A DNA stretch of 64,000 nucleotides. It comes from JAFCUW01 sp049898325 (GTDB lineage: Bacteria; Pseudomonadota; Gammaproteobacteria; Burkholderiales; Burkholderiaceae_D). Of the stretch, positions 36,046 to 44,826 are shown in pieces. The stretch spans positions 65,460 to 129,459 of the forward strand of contig NZ_JAFCXL010000017.1 of NCBI RefSeq assembly GCF_049898325.1. The letters run 5' to 3'. Within the stretch, counting starts at the first letter, position 1. Every line of letters begins with the position of its first letter. The translations under genes were made by a program, and so were the position numbers. The notes beneath the pieces were generated by a model, which was not told where the DNA came from, ran no database searches, and saw nothing but the letters and a program-made list of their open reading frames with translations.

Positions 36046-38907
36046 ATGGCGAGTAACAACGTAGCCCAATTTGCCACCGAACTGAAGATGCCTGCAGACT
36101 TGCTGCTGACGCAGCTGCGTTCTGCCGGCGTCGAGAAAAGTTCGACGTCAGATCCATTGTCGAAAGATGATAAGGATAAGCTGTTGAACCACCTGCGCCG
36201 TACCCACGGCGCGGCGGCCGACATGGAAAAGAAGAAGATCACGCTGACCCGCAAGGAAACTTCCGAGATCAAGCAGGCTGACGCTTCTGGCAAAAGCCGC
36301 ACCATCCAGGTGGCGGTCAAGAAAACGCGCACCTTCGTGCAGCGTGAAGAGCCTGTGGCGCCGGTGATGGCAGCGCCGGCTCCGGTCGCTCCCGTGATCG
36401 ACGCCGCCGAAGTGGCGCGCCGCGAGGAAGAGGCGCGCCGCCAGGTCGAGCTGATCGCTCGCCAGGAAGCGGACCTGCGTGAAAAGCAGGAACGCCTGGC
36501 CAAGCTCGATGCGGAGAAAGAAGCCCAGGCCAAGCAGGCCGAAGCTGATGCCAAGAAGCAGGCTGCCGAAGAAAACAAGCGCGCTGCCGCCGCTGCCGCG
36601 GTGACCGCCGCCAACGCTGGCGCCGCCGCTGCCGACGACGCTGCAAGCGCCGCCGCCGCCGCCGCCAAGAAAGCTGCTGACGAGGAAGCGAAAGCGAAAC
36701 TTGCCACTGCCGCCAAGGAAGCTGCCGCCCGCGCCGAAGCGAACGACCGTGCCCGCAAGGCCGTCGCCGACGAAGTTGCCCAGATCAAGGCCATGATGAA
36801 CGCGCCCCGCCGCGCCATCAAGGCCCCTGAGCCGGTCGCGCCGCCCGTGGCCGCCATCAAGCCGAAAACGGCCGAAGGCACGCTGCACAAGCCCGCCGAC
36901 AAGAAGCCTGGCGATAAGCCGGCCGATGCCAAGAAAGTCCTGGGACCGGACAAGAAGTCGATCAAGTCGGCCAATGTCTCCTCGACCTGGTCGGACGACG
37001 CCAAGAAACGCGGTACCACGGGCGCTATCAAGCCACGCGGTAACGTCGGTTCCGGCGGCCGTGACGGCTGGCGCGGTGGTGCCAAGGGTGGTCGTCGCAA
37101 TTCGCACTCGGACGATCGCGAAACCAATTTCCAGGCGCCGACGGAAGCGGTCATCAAGGACGTTCACGTTCCTGAAACCATCACGGTTGCCGAACTGGCG
37201 CACAAGATGTCCGTCAAGGCATCCGAAGTCATCAAGCAATTGATGAAACTGGGCCAGATGTGCACGATTAACCAGGTGCTGGACCAGGAAACGGCGATGA
37301 TTCTCGTCGAAGAAATGGGCCATAAAGCATTTGCCGCGGCAGAAGACGATCCGGAAGCCTTGCTGGCCGATCAGGGTGAGCACGCCCACTTCGAGTCCGT
37401 CTCGCGCGCACCGGTGGTCACCGTCATGGGTCACGTCGACCACGGCAAGACCTCGCTGCTCGATTACATCCGTCGTGCCAAAGTGGCGTCCGGCGAAGCG
37501 GGCGGCATCACGCAGCACATCGGCGCTTACCACGTCGAAACGCCGCGCGGCATGATCACCTTCCTCGACACCCCGGGCCACGAGGCGTTCACCGCCATGC
37601 GTGCCCGCGGCGCCAAGGCAACGGACATCGTCATCCTGGTGGTGGCGGCGGACGACGGCGTGATGCCGCAAACGAAGGAAGCGATCGCTCACGCGAAAGC
37701 GGCCGGCGTGCCCCTGGTGGTGGCGATCAACAAGATCGACAAGCCGGGCGCCAACCTGGATCGCGTGACGCAGGAACTGGTCGCCGAACAAGTCGTGCCG
37801 GAAGAATACGGTGGCGAGTCGCCCTTCGTGCCAGTGTCGGCCAAGACCGGCTCCGGTATCGACGATCTGCTCGAACAGGTGCTGCTGCAGGCCGAAGTGC
37901 TGGAACTGAAAGCACCGATCGATGCGCCAGCCCGTGGCCTGGTCGTCGAAGGCCGTCTCGACAAGGGCCGCGGTCCGGTCGCGACCATCCTGGTCCAGTC
38001 CGGTACCTTGCGTCGTGGCGACGTCATCCTGGCCGGTTCCTCGTTCGGCCGCGTGCGCGCCATGCTGGACGAAAACGGCAAGTCGATTTCCGAAGCGGGT
38101 CCATCGATCCCTGTGGAAATCCAGGGCTTGACCGAAGTGCCGGTGGCCGGTGAAGAAGTGATGGTCATGGCCGACGAGCGCAAGGCGCGTGAAATTGGTC
38201 TGTTCCGTCAAGGTAAGTTCCGTGATGTCAAACTGGCCAAGCAGCAAGCTGCGAAGCTGGAAAACATGTTCGACCAGATGGCCGAAGGCGAAGTCAAGAA
38301 CCTGCCGATCATCGTCAAGACCGACGTGCAGGGTTCGCTCGAAGCGCTGGTCAGCTCGCTGCAGAAGCTGTCGACCTCGGAAGTGCGCGTGCAAGTGGTG
38401 CACTCGGCCGTTGGCGGTATCACGGAGTCGGACGTCAATCTGGCGGTGGCCTCGAAAGCGGTCATCATCGGCTTCAACGCCCGTGCCGATGCACAAGCGC
38501 GCAAGCTGGCCGAGTCGAATGGTGTGGATATCCGTTACTACAACATCATCTACGACGCCATCGAAGAGATTCGTGCCGCGCTGTCGGGCATGCTGGCACC
38601 GGAAAAACGCGAAACCGTTACCGGCCAGGTCGAGATTCGCCAGGTCATCCTGGTGTCGAAAGTGGGCGCGATTGCCGGTTGCCTGGTCACCGATGGTGTG
38701 GTCAAGCGTGTTTCCTCGGTCCGCCTGCTGCGCAACAACATCGTCGTGTGGACTGGCGAAATCGAATCGCTCAAGCGCTTCAAGGACGATGCGAAAGAAG
38801 TTCGCGCCGGTCTCGAGTGCGGTCTGTCGCTGAAGAACTACAACGACATCCAGGTTGGCGACACCCTGGAAGTGTTCGAAGTGCAGGAAATCGCCCGCAC
38901 GCTGTAA
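36046..38907 (+). CDS. infB: Translation initiation factor IF-2
   Basis: GTPase that brings initiator fMet-tRNA to the 30S subunit and promotes subunit joining. 953 residues: an IF2 N-terminal subdomain at the start (NNVAQFATELKMPADLLLTQL), a long Ala/Lys/Glu-rich coiled region (about 100-340), a second IF2_N motif (PETITVAELAHKMSVKASEVI), and the G domain. There GHVDHGKTSLLDYIR near residue 462 is G1, DTPGHEAF is G3 and NKIDKPG is G4. Domains II-IV follow, including the fMet-tRNA-binding C-terminus (LECGLSLKNYNDIQVGDTLEVF). ATG 36046 follows AAAAGAGG. Confidence 0.98.
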   Translation: MASNNVAQFATELKMPADLLLTQLRSAGVEKSSTSDPLSKDDKDKLLNHLRRTHGAAADMEKKKITLTRKETSEIKQADASGKSRTIQVAVKKTRTFVQREEPVAPVMAAPAPVAPVIDAAEVARREEEARRQVELIARQEADLREKQERLAKLDAEKEAQAKQAEADAKKQAAEENKRAAAAAAVTAANAGAAAADDAASAAAAAAKKAADEEAKAKLATAAKEAAARAEANDRARKAVADEVAQIKAMMNAPRRAIKAPEPVAPPVAAIKPKTAEGTLHKPADKKPGDKPADAKKVLGPDKKSIKSANVSSTWSDDAKKRGTTGAIKPRGNVGSGGRDGWRGGAKGGRRNSHSDDRETNFQAPTEAVIKDVHVPETITVAELAHKMSVKASEVIKQLMKLGQMCTINQVLDQETAMILVEEMGHKAFAAAEDDPEALLADQGEHAHFESVSRAPVVTVMGHVDHGKTSLLDYIRRAKVASGEAGGITQHIGAYHVETPRGMITFLDTPGHEAFTAMRARGAKATDIVILVVAADDGVMPQTKEAIAHAKAAGVPLVVAINKIDKPGANLDRVTQELVAEQVVPEEYGGESPFVPVSAKTGSGIDDLLEQVLLQAEVLELKAPIDAPARGLVVEGRLDKGRGPVATILVQSGTLRRGDVILAGSSFGRVRAMLDENGKSISEAGPSIPVEIQGLTEVPVAGEEVMVMADERKAREIGLFRQGKFRDVKLAKQQAAKLENMFDQMAEGEVKNLPIIVKTDVQGSLEALVSSLQKLSTSEVRVQVVHSAVGGITESDVNLAVASKAVIIGFNARADAQARKLAESNGVDIRYYNIIYDAIEEIRAALSGMLAPEKRETVTGQVEIRQVILVSKVGAIAGCLVTDGVVKRVSSVRLLRNNIVVWTGEIESLKRFKDDAKEVRAGLECGLSLKNYNDIQVGDTLEVFEVQEIARTL

Positions 38908-38925
38908 GCGGCAATTGACGCATCG

Positions 38926-38966
38926 CGGGGCGCCATCGGCACAATGCTGATCGGCGCCCCGTGTTT
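38926..38966 (+). terminator. Hairpin with T tract between infB and rbfA
   Basis: CGGGGCGCC (38926-38934) pairs with GGCGCCCCG (38953-38961), closed inside by ATC/GAT, then TGTTTTT. It looks like a partial terminator that could lower rbfA-truB expression relative to infB. Confidence 0.6.
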
Positions 38967-38988
38967 TTATATCGAGTAAGAAAAAATC

Positions 38989-39408
38989 ATGGCCAAACAC
39001 AGTAAAAACATCCCCGCGCGCGGCTTGCGCGTGGCGGATCAAATTCAAAAAGACCTGTCGGTGATCATCGCCGGCGGTTTGAAAGACCCCCGCATCGGCA
39101 TGGTCACCATCACCGAGGTGCAACTGACCCCCGATTACGCCCACGCAAAAGTGTTTTATACGCTGCTGAGCGACAAGAAGGAGGTCATCAAGAACACCAA
39201 CGACGGCTTGCAGGCAGCCTCCGGCTTCATCCGCAACCAGCTGGGCAAATTGCTGCACATCCACACCCTGCCGGCGCTGCATTTCGTGCACGACAGCTCG
39301 ACCTCGCGCGGCATGGAATTGTCGCTGCTGATCGACCAGGCCAACAGCAGCCGCGCGGCCGATGCCGAGCCGGACGCGGTGCCGGACGAAGATTCGCCAG
39401 CGCTCTAA
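38989..39408 (+). CDS. rbfA: Ribosome-binding factor A
   Basis: Cold-shock-related KH-fold factor that binds the 30S subunit and helps process the 5' end of 16S rRNA. 139 residues, with RVADQIQKDLSVIIAGGLKDPR, the conserved AHAKVFYTLL and LPALHFVHDSSTSRGMELS. The C-terminal 20 residues are acidic and unconserved. It lies 81 bases after infB behind a terminator-like hairpin, and 91 bases before truB. Confidence 0.96.
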   Translation: MAKHSKNIPARGLRVADQIQKDLSVIIAGGLKDPRIGMVTITEVQLTPDYAHAKVFYTLLSDKKEVIKNTNDGLQAASGFIRNQLGKLLHIHTLPALHFVHDSSTSRGMELSLLIDQANSSRAADAEPDAVPDEDSPAL

Positions 39409-39499
39409 GCTGGGCCCAAGTTCAACCAGGCCATTGCTTTCTGGCTGTATCACAAAGTCACAATAGGGCAGGCGCCGTCGGCGCCCGTCCGCATATTCC

Positions 39500-40420
39500 A
39501 TGAAGCCAACACACACCAAAAAGCCGCGCGACCTCGTCGATGGCGTGCTTCTGCTCGACAAGCCGGTCGGTCTGTCCTCGAATGACGCCCTGATCAAGGC
39601 GAAACGCATCCTCAACGCCAAGAAGGCTGGCCACACGGGCACGCTCGACCCCTTCGCCACCGGCTTGTTGCCCTTGTGCTTCGGCGAAGCGACCAAGTTC
39701 TCGCAGGATCTGCTGGAAGCGGACAAGACCTACGAGACCACGGTCCACCTGGGCATCACCACCAACACGGGCGACACCGAGGGCGAAGCGATCGCCACCC
39801 ACGAAGTCGATGTCACGGTCGCGCAGATCGAAGCCGTCCTTGCGCAATTTCGCGGCCCGATCCTGCAAGTGCCGCCCATGTACTCGGCCTTGAAGCGCGA
39901 TGGCAAGGCGTATTATGAATATGCGCGCGAAGGCATCACGCTCGAGCGCGAAGCGCGCCCCGTGACGATTCTCAGCCTGAAATTTTTGGAATATTCTGCG
40001 CCTTTTTTGAAATTATCTGTCACCTGTTCCAAGGGCACGTATATTCGCGTGCTGGGCGAAGACATCGGCAACGCCCTCGGCTCCGGCGCCCACCTGAACG
40101 CGCTGCGCCGCACGCAAGTGGGGCCGCTGGGCATCGACGCCATGGTCACGCTGGAAGACATGCAGGCCAATCCGGCGCCCCTGTCGATGCTGGCGCCCGT
40201 GGACGCCTTGCTGGCCTCGTTTCCCGCCGTCATGCTGACGGAAGAACTGGCCAAGCGCTTCTTGAATGGCCAACGATTGGCACTGGGCAAGGAAGAAATT
40301 GCCGTGCCGGCTGAGCAGGGCAGGGTGCGCGTGTACCTGGGCGACAAGCTGCTGGGCACGGCGCAGTTGCAGGAATATGCGATCCTGGCGCCGGAGCGGC
40401 TGATCGCTTTCCTGGGCTAG
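39500..40420 (+). CDS. truB: tRNA pseudouridine(55) synthase
   Basis: Makes the universal pseudouridine 55 of the tRNA T-loop. The protein is 306 residues. The nucleophile is D50 in AGHTGTLDPFATGLLPLC, preceded by the family's DGVLLLDKPVGLSSNDAL. KTYETTVHLGITTNTGDTEG and a C-terminal PUA-like domain follow. Last gene of the rimP-nusA-infB-rbfA-truB cluster. Confidence 0.97.
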   Translation: MKPTHTKKPRDLVDGVLLLDKPVGLSSNDALIKAKRILNAKKAGHTGTLDPFATGLLPLCFGEATKFSQDLLEADKTYETTVHLGITTNTGDTEGEAIATHEVDVTVAQIEAVLAQFRGPILQVPPMYSALKRDGKAYYEYAREGITLEREARPVTILSLKFLEYSAPFLKLSVTCSKGTYIRVLGEDIGNALGSGAHLNALRRTQVGPLGIDAMVTLEDMQANPAPLSMLAPVDALLASFPAVMLTEELAKRFLNGQRLALGKEEIAVPAEQGRVRVYLGDKLLGTAQLQEYAILAPERLIAFLG

Positions 40421-40504
40421 GCAAGGGAAAGCAAGGGTTTGCCGTGCCAAGCCCTTGAAATTACGCACCTTTTCCCGGAGGACAATGCAATGTGCTTGCG
40501 AGCG

Positions 40505-40513
40505 TGCTATACT
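40505..40513 (+). promoter_or_regulatory. Extended -10 promoter for typA
   Basis: TGC followed by TATACT at 40508-40513 forms an extended -10 element. No good -35 is seen at the right distance. The start point would be near 40520, about 73 bases before typA. Confidence 0.55.
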
Positions 40514-40592
40514 CGTCGGTTACCGCAATTCGATTCATCGTACAACTTCGTACACCGCGTACCCCGTACGCCTCTCTCAGTCCATTACGACC

Positions 40593-42425
40593 ATGTCTAC
40601 TCAAAAACGCGCTATTCGTAACATCGCCATCATCGCCCACGTCGATCATGGTAAAACCACCCTGGTCGACCAGCTGCTGCGTCAGTCCGGCACCTTCCGC
40701 GAGAACCAGCAGGTCGATACCCGCGTGATGGACTCGAATGATCTCGAGAAGGAACGCGGCATTACCATTCTGTCGAAGAACTGCGCCGTCGAATACGAAG
40801 GCACCCACATCAACATCGTCGACACCCCAGGCCACGCCGACTTCGGCGGCGAAGTCGAGCGCGTGCTGTCGATGGTTGACTCGGTGCTGCTGCTCATCGA
40901 TGCCCAGGAAGGCCCGATGCCACAGACCCGCTTCGTCACCCGCAAGGCGCTGGCGCTGGGCCTGAAGCCGATCGTCGTCGTCAACAAGGTCGACCGTCCA
41001 GGCGCGCGTCCGGACTGGGCCATCAACCAGACCTTCGAACTGTTCGACAAGCTGGGCGCCACCGACGAGCAGCTCGACTTCCCGATCATCTACGCATCGG
41101 GCCTGAACGGCTACGCCGGTCTGACCGAAGACGTCCGTGACGGCGACATGAAGCCTTTGTTCGACGCCATCCTGCAATACGTGCCTGTGCGCGATGACAA
41201 TCCTGACGGTCCCCTGCAGATGCAAGTGACTTCGCTCGACTACTCCTCGTACGTCGGCAAGATCGGCATTGGCCGCGTCAACCGCGGTCGTGTCAAGTCC
41301 GGCATGGACGTCATCATCCTGAACGGCCCAGGCGCGACCCCGATCAAGGGCCGCATCAACCAGGTGCTCAACTTCAAGGGTCTCGAGCGCGTGCTGGTCG
41401 ATGAAGCCGTCGCTGGCGACATCGTCCTGATCAACGGCATGGAAGACATCGGCATCGGTTCGACCGTGTGCGCACCGGACACCCCGGAAGCGCTGCCAAT
41501 GCTGACCGTCGACGAGCCGACCCTGACGATGAACTTCATGGTCAACAACTCGCCACTGGCCGGCCGCGAAGGCAAATTCGTCACCAGCCGCCAGCTGCGT
41601 GACCGTCTCGACCGCGAACTCAAAGCCAACGTCGCCCTGCGCGTGGCGCCGACCGACGACGACACCGTGTTCGAAGTTTCGGGCCGTGGCGAATTGCACC
41701 TGACGATCCTGATCGAAAACATGCGTCGCGAAGGGTTCGAATTGGCCGTTTCGCGTCCTCGCGTGGTCTACAAAATGGTCGATGGCGTGCGCCACGAGCC
41801 GTTCGAAAACCTGTCGGTGGACGTCGAAGAAGTCAACCAGGGCGGCGTCATGGAAGAACTGGGCCGTCGTCGTGGCGACCTGCAGAACATGGAATCGGAT
41901 GGCAAGGGCCGCGTGCGTCTCGAGTACCGCATTCCTGCCCGTGGCCTGATCGGCTTCCAGGGCGAGTTCATGACCCTGACCCGCGGCACCGGCCTGATGA
42001 GCCACGTGTTCGACGCTTACGGTCCTGTCGACAACACCCGCGGTGAAATGGCCGGCCGTCGTAACGGCGTGCTGATCTCGCAGGATGACGGCGCCGCTGT
42101 CGCCTACGCCATCTGGAAACTGCAGGAACGTGGCCGCATGTTCGTCGTGCACAACGATCCCGTCTACGAAGGCATGATCATCGGTATCCACTCGCGTGAT
42201 AACGACCTGGTCGTCAACCCGATCAAGGGCAAGCAGCTCACCAACGTGCGTTCGTCCGGTACCGACGAAGCAGTGCGCCTGGTGCCACCTGTGCAGATGT
42301 CGCTCGAATACGCGGTCGAATTCATCGCCGACGACGAGCTCGTCGAGATCACCCCGAAATCGATCCGCCTGCGCAAGCGCTACCTGAAAGAAAACGAGCG
42401 CAAACGCGCTGGTCGCGACGCGTAA
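40593..42425 (+). CDS. typA: Ribosome-associated GTPase TypA/BipA
   Basis: Translational GTPase of the EF-G/LepA family that binds ribosomes under stress and cold and assists 50S assembly. 610 residues from ATG 40593, the usual length. G1 is IIAHVDHGKTTLVDQLL, followed by ERGITILSKN (G2), DTPGHADFGGEVERVL (G3) and NKVDRPGARPDW (G4). Domains II, III and V and the TypA-specific C-terminus (ELVEITPKSIRLRKRYL) follow. In-frame codons upstream to 40455 are not conserved family sequence and span the promoter. Shine-Dalgarno is weak. A strong terminator follows. Confidence 0.97.
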   Translation: MSTQKRAIRNIAIIAHVDHGKTTLVDQLLRQSGTFRENQQVDTRVMDSNDLEKERGITILSKNCAVEYEGTHINIVDTPGHADFGGEVERVLSMVDSVLLLIDAQEGPMPQTRFVTRKALALGLKPIVVVNKVDRPGARPDWAINQTFELFDKLGATDEQLDFPIIYASGLNGYAGLTEDVRDGDMKPLFDAILQYVPVRDDNPDGPLQMQVTSLDYSSYVGKIGIGRVNRGRVKSGMDVIILNGPGATPIKGRINQVLNFKGLERVLVDEAVAGDIVLINGMEDIGIGSTVCAPDTPEALPMLTVDEPTLTMNFMVNNSPLAGREGKFVTSRQLRDRLDRELKANVALRVAPTDDDTVFEVSGRGELHLTILIENMRREGFELAVSRPRVVYKMVDGVRHEPFENLSVDVEEVNQGGVMEELGRRRGDLQNMESDGKGRVRLEYRIPARGLIGFQGEFMTLTRGTGLMSHVFDAYGPVDNTRGEMAGRRNGVLISQDDGAAVAYAIWKLQERGRMFVVHNDPVYEGMIIGIHSRDNDLVVNPIKGKQLTNVRSSGTDEAVRLVPPVQMSLEYAVEFIADDELVEITPKSIRLRKRYLKENERKRAGRDA

Positions 42426-42441
42426 TTCGTCCGTGACATAC

Positions 42442-42469
42442 AAAAGCCCGCTGATGCGGGCTTTTTTTT
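42442..42469 (+). terminator. Intrinsic terminator after typA
   Basis: AAAAGCCCGC / GCGGGCTTTT with a TGAT loop and a run of T to 42469. Confidence 0.93.
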
Positions 42470-43036
42470 CGCCACTGCTTCCGTCAACCCCCTGCGGTGA
42501 ACCTGTGCGTACTGCCGAGGTCAAACCTGCTCGAGCGATCGCGTGCGTGTACTGCAATTCGTCTGGTGCATCATTCACGTCGAGAATGTGAACGCCTGTT
42601 CAGCACGACTGCGGCCTGGCCGCGCTGCGTGCCGTCGTTGGATTTATTCGCCAAATTAAATCACACGAGCCAAAAAATATCTGCACCGCCTTAATGATCA
42701 CCAATTCTCACGCATACCTTCTCATTTTGATTTTTAAAATTAATATTGTGATAATTTGTGACAATTGCCTGTTTAATTATTCTCGCTGCTTGCCAGGCAG
42801 CTGCTGTTGGCGTCGTGATAGTCGTCATTTTCTTGCATTTCGCATTGATTGAAAACTGTTTCGCCGCAGTGGGCGGAACAGAAACTTGCAGCGTCGATCA
42901 AGCATCATTACAATCGTACGATAGCCAAAATGACAATCACGGTGCGTTGCGCACTTTGATGCGCATTCACACTGTGGGTGTGGTCCTCACTATAAAAACA
43001 ATTGCTCGCGCTAACACTCCGGATAAGGTAATACCC
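42470..43036. other. Long intergenic region upstream of the OmpA-like operon
   Basis: 567 bases without a supported gene. Bases 42645-42790 are strikingly AT-rich for this genome, including TTTTTAAAATTAATATTG, an island suited to promoters or nucleoid-protein binding. TATAAA at 42992-42997 is a possible -10. AAGGT (43026-43030) is the ribosome-binding site of the following lipoprotein gene. An in-frame extension of that gene to 42758 reads through this region but lacks family character. Confidence 0.5.
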
Positions 43037-44818
43037 ATGAAATTTTCTTCACTCAAGCAGGTCACTGCGGCCGGCGTCGCCTTGTGCGTCGCCGGTTGCG
43101 CCACCGCACCGGGACAGCAAGGCATCGGCGAGGGATTGACGAATACGTTCAACAACCCGGATCCCTGTTCCAATAATGCCCGCAACACGGGCATGGTGGC
43201 GGGTGCGCTGGTGGGCACCCTGATTGGCGCCAAGCTTGGTGACAAGGACCGCGGCGCCATGCTGGCCGGCGCGCTGCTGGGCACCACCGTGGGCGGCCTG
43301 ATCGGCGCCGACATGGACAAGCGCCGTTGCGACATGGCCAAGGTGGCCCATGATTACCAGTTGCGCATGACCTTTGCCGCGGTCACCAGCGATGGCGGCG
43401 TGATGAGCGACGCGGCGCTGAGCCGTTCCGGCAATGCGGCCGACGTCAAGAAAAACGCCATCGGCAACGTGGTGTCGGTGCAGGACGAGGGCGGCCCGGG
43501 TGGCCACTTCGAAAGCAATTCGGATGTGCTGACCCGGCGCGCCGAGCAGTATTTCTCGGCCATCGCCGACGTGTACAACCAGGCCAAGCTGGCGCAAAGC
43601 ATTGCCGACCCCGTCAAGCGGCAGCAAAGCCTGCAGGCGGGCGCTGATCGCAAGCTGTTATTGGTCGGCCACACGGACGATACCGGTTCGTCCAGCCTGA
43701 ACGCCGAACTGTCGGAGCGCCGCGCCAAGGCGGTGGCCCAGTACCTCGAACGGCGCGGCATCCCGCGCGAGCAGATTTATTACCAGGGGGGCGGCGAAGT
43801 GTACCCGGTGGCCGACAACCACAGTGAAGCAGGGCGCGCGGAAAACCGCCGGGTGGAGATCGTCGAACTGAGCAGCGGCGCCAACCTCAGCAAGTACCTC
43901 GAAGCGCGCCGCTCGAATTACCAGTTTTATCGCGCCGTGCCGACCAGGCCCGAGGCATCCAGCACGGCCACCACGGCCAGCACGGCCGTCGCCACGGGCG
44001 CCGCACCGCGCCGTCCGGGCTCGCCATCTGGCACAGCCACGCCGGTGGCCGGCGCCAAGGGCGAGGCCGCGCGCATCGCCAAAGCCGCGCCAGCGGCCGC
44101 GGAGGCAGGCCGCCCGGCCGATAAAGTGGTCAGCAATAAAGCCGCCGAGAAGGCCGGGGCGCCAGCCGCCCCGGCAGCGCGCGCGGCCGCCGCCGTGACC
44201 CCCGCCAAGGCATCCCCCCTTAAAACCAGCGGCAAGCAGATCGATTTTGGCGGCGCGCCGCTGGCCCAGACCACCCTGGCCGCCGCCAGCGTGGGCAAAC
44301 TGGCCCACCAGCGTCCCCTGTTCTCCCTGATCAGCAGCGCCTACGCCGATGACGCCCCGGTGCTGTCCGATTGCTCGCAGGACCGGCCACGCGTGTCCGG
44401 CGCGGTGCGCGCGCTCAAGGATGGCGCCACCTATAAAGTGGCCGAGCATGTGCCCGGCCTGTACGGCAAGAGCTGGACCGAGCGCGTCAATGGCCACCAG
44501 ATCGTCATCAACCGGGTCGCCGTGCTGGCCAGCGAAGCGACGCTGGCGCAGATGCCCGAACTGAAGGTGTATGCCGATTACGATCCGGTCGCCAATCGCA
44601 ATCCGAAGCCGGACGTGTCGATGCGTCCCGAAGTCAATACCTACCTGGGCGAAGGCGGCATCCTGTACCGCCTGTTTACCGCCGGCGCCGGCGGCATGCA
44701 ATGCGTCGATATTGTGTACAACCGCAATGGCGGCACCGTCGCCAAGGGCGGCAATATCGTCTATGCGCACGATAACCGCCTGTACGTTTCCGCTTTTAAA
44801 CCCGCCATCGCCAACTAA
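43037..44818 (+). CDS. OmpA-like lipoprotein with glycine zipper and a novel C-terminal domain
   Basis: 593 residues from ATG 43037. The N-terminus MKFSSLKQ...VAGC is a lipoprotein signal with C21 as the lipidated residue. Residues about 50-94 form a glycine zipper (GALVGTLIGAKLG, GALLGTTVGGLIGADMD). Residues about 154-283 are an OmpA peptidoglycan-binding domain (LLLVGHTDDTGSSSLNAEL, RAKAVAQYLERRGI, ENRRVEIVE). An Ala/Pro/Thr linker (about 300-415) leads to a C-terminal domain of about 165 residues that I do not recognise (DCSQDRPRVSGAVRALKDG... with two Cys). It should tether the outer membrane to peptidoglycan. First gene of a three-gene operon, eight bases before the membrane protein. Confidence 0.88.
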   Translation: MKFSSLKQVTAAGVALCVAGCATAPGQQGIGEGLTNTFNNPDPCSNNARNTGMVAGALVGTLIGAKLGDKDRGAMLAGALLGTTVGGLIGADMDKRRCDMAKVAHDYQLRMTFAAVTSDGGVMSDAALSRSGNAADVKKNAIGNVVSVQDEGGPGGHFESNSDVLTRRAEQYFSAIADVYNQAKLAQSIADPVKRQQSLQAGADRKLLLVGHTDDTGSSSLNAELSERRAKAVAQYLERRGIPREQIYYQGGGEVYPVADNHSEAGRAENRRVEIVELSSGANLSKYLEARRSNYQFYRAVPTRPEASSTATTASTAVATGAAPRRPGSPSGTATPVAGAKGEAARIAKAAPAAAEAGRPADKVVSNKAAEKAGAPAAPAARAAAAVTPAKASPLKTSGKQIDFGGAPLAQTTLAAASVGKLAHQRPLFSLISSAYADDAPVLSDCSQDRPRVSGAVRALKDGATYKVAEHVPGLYGKSWTERVNGHQIVINRVAVLASEATLAQMPELKVYADYDPVANRNPKPDVSMRPEVNTYLGEGGILYRLFTAGAGGMQCVDIVYNRNGGTVAKGGNIVYAHDNRLYVSAFKPAIAN

Positions 44819-44826
44819 GAACCATC

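Noticed and set aside
36148..39726. 1192-codon minus-strand frame across infB and rbfA
   Set aside because: Spans two recognisable plus-strand genes and their terminator-like hairpin; not plausible.
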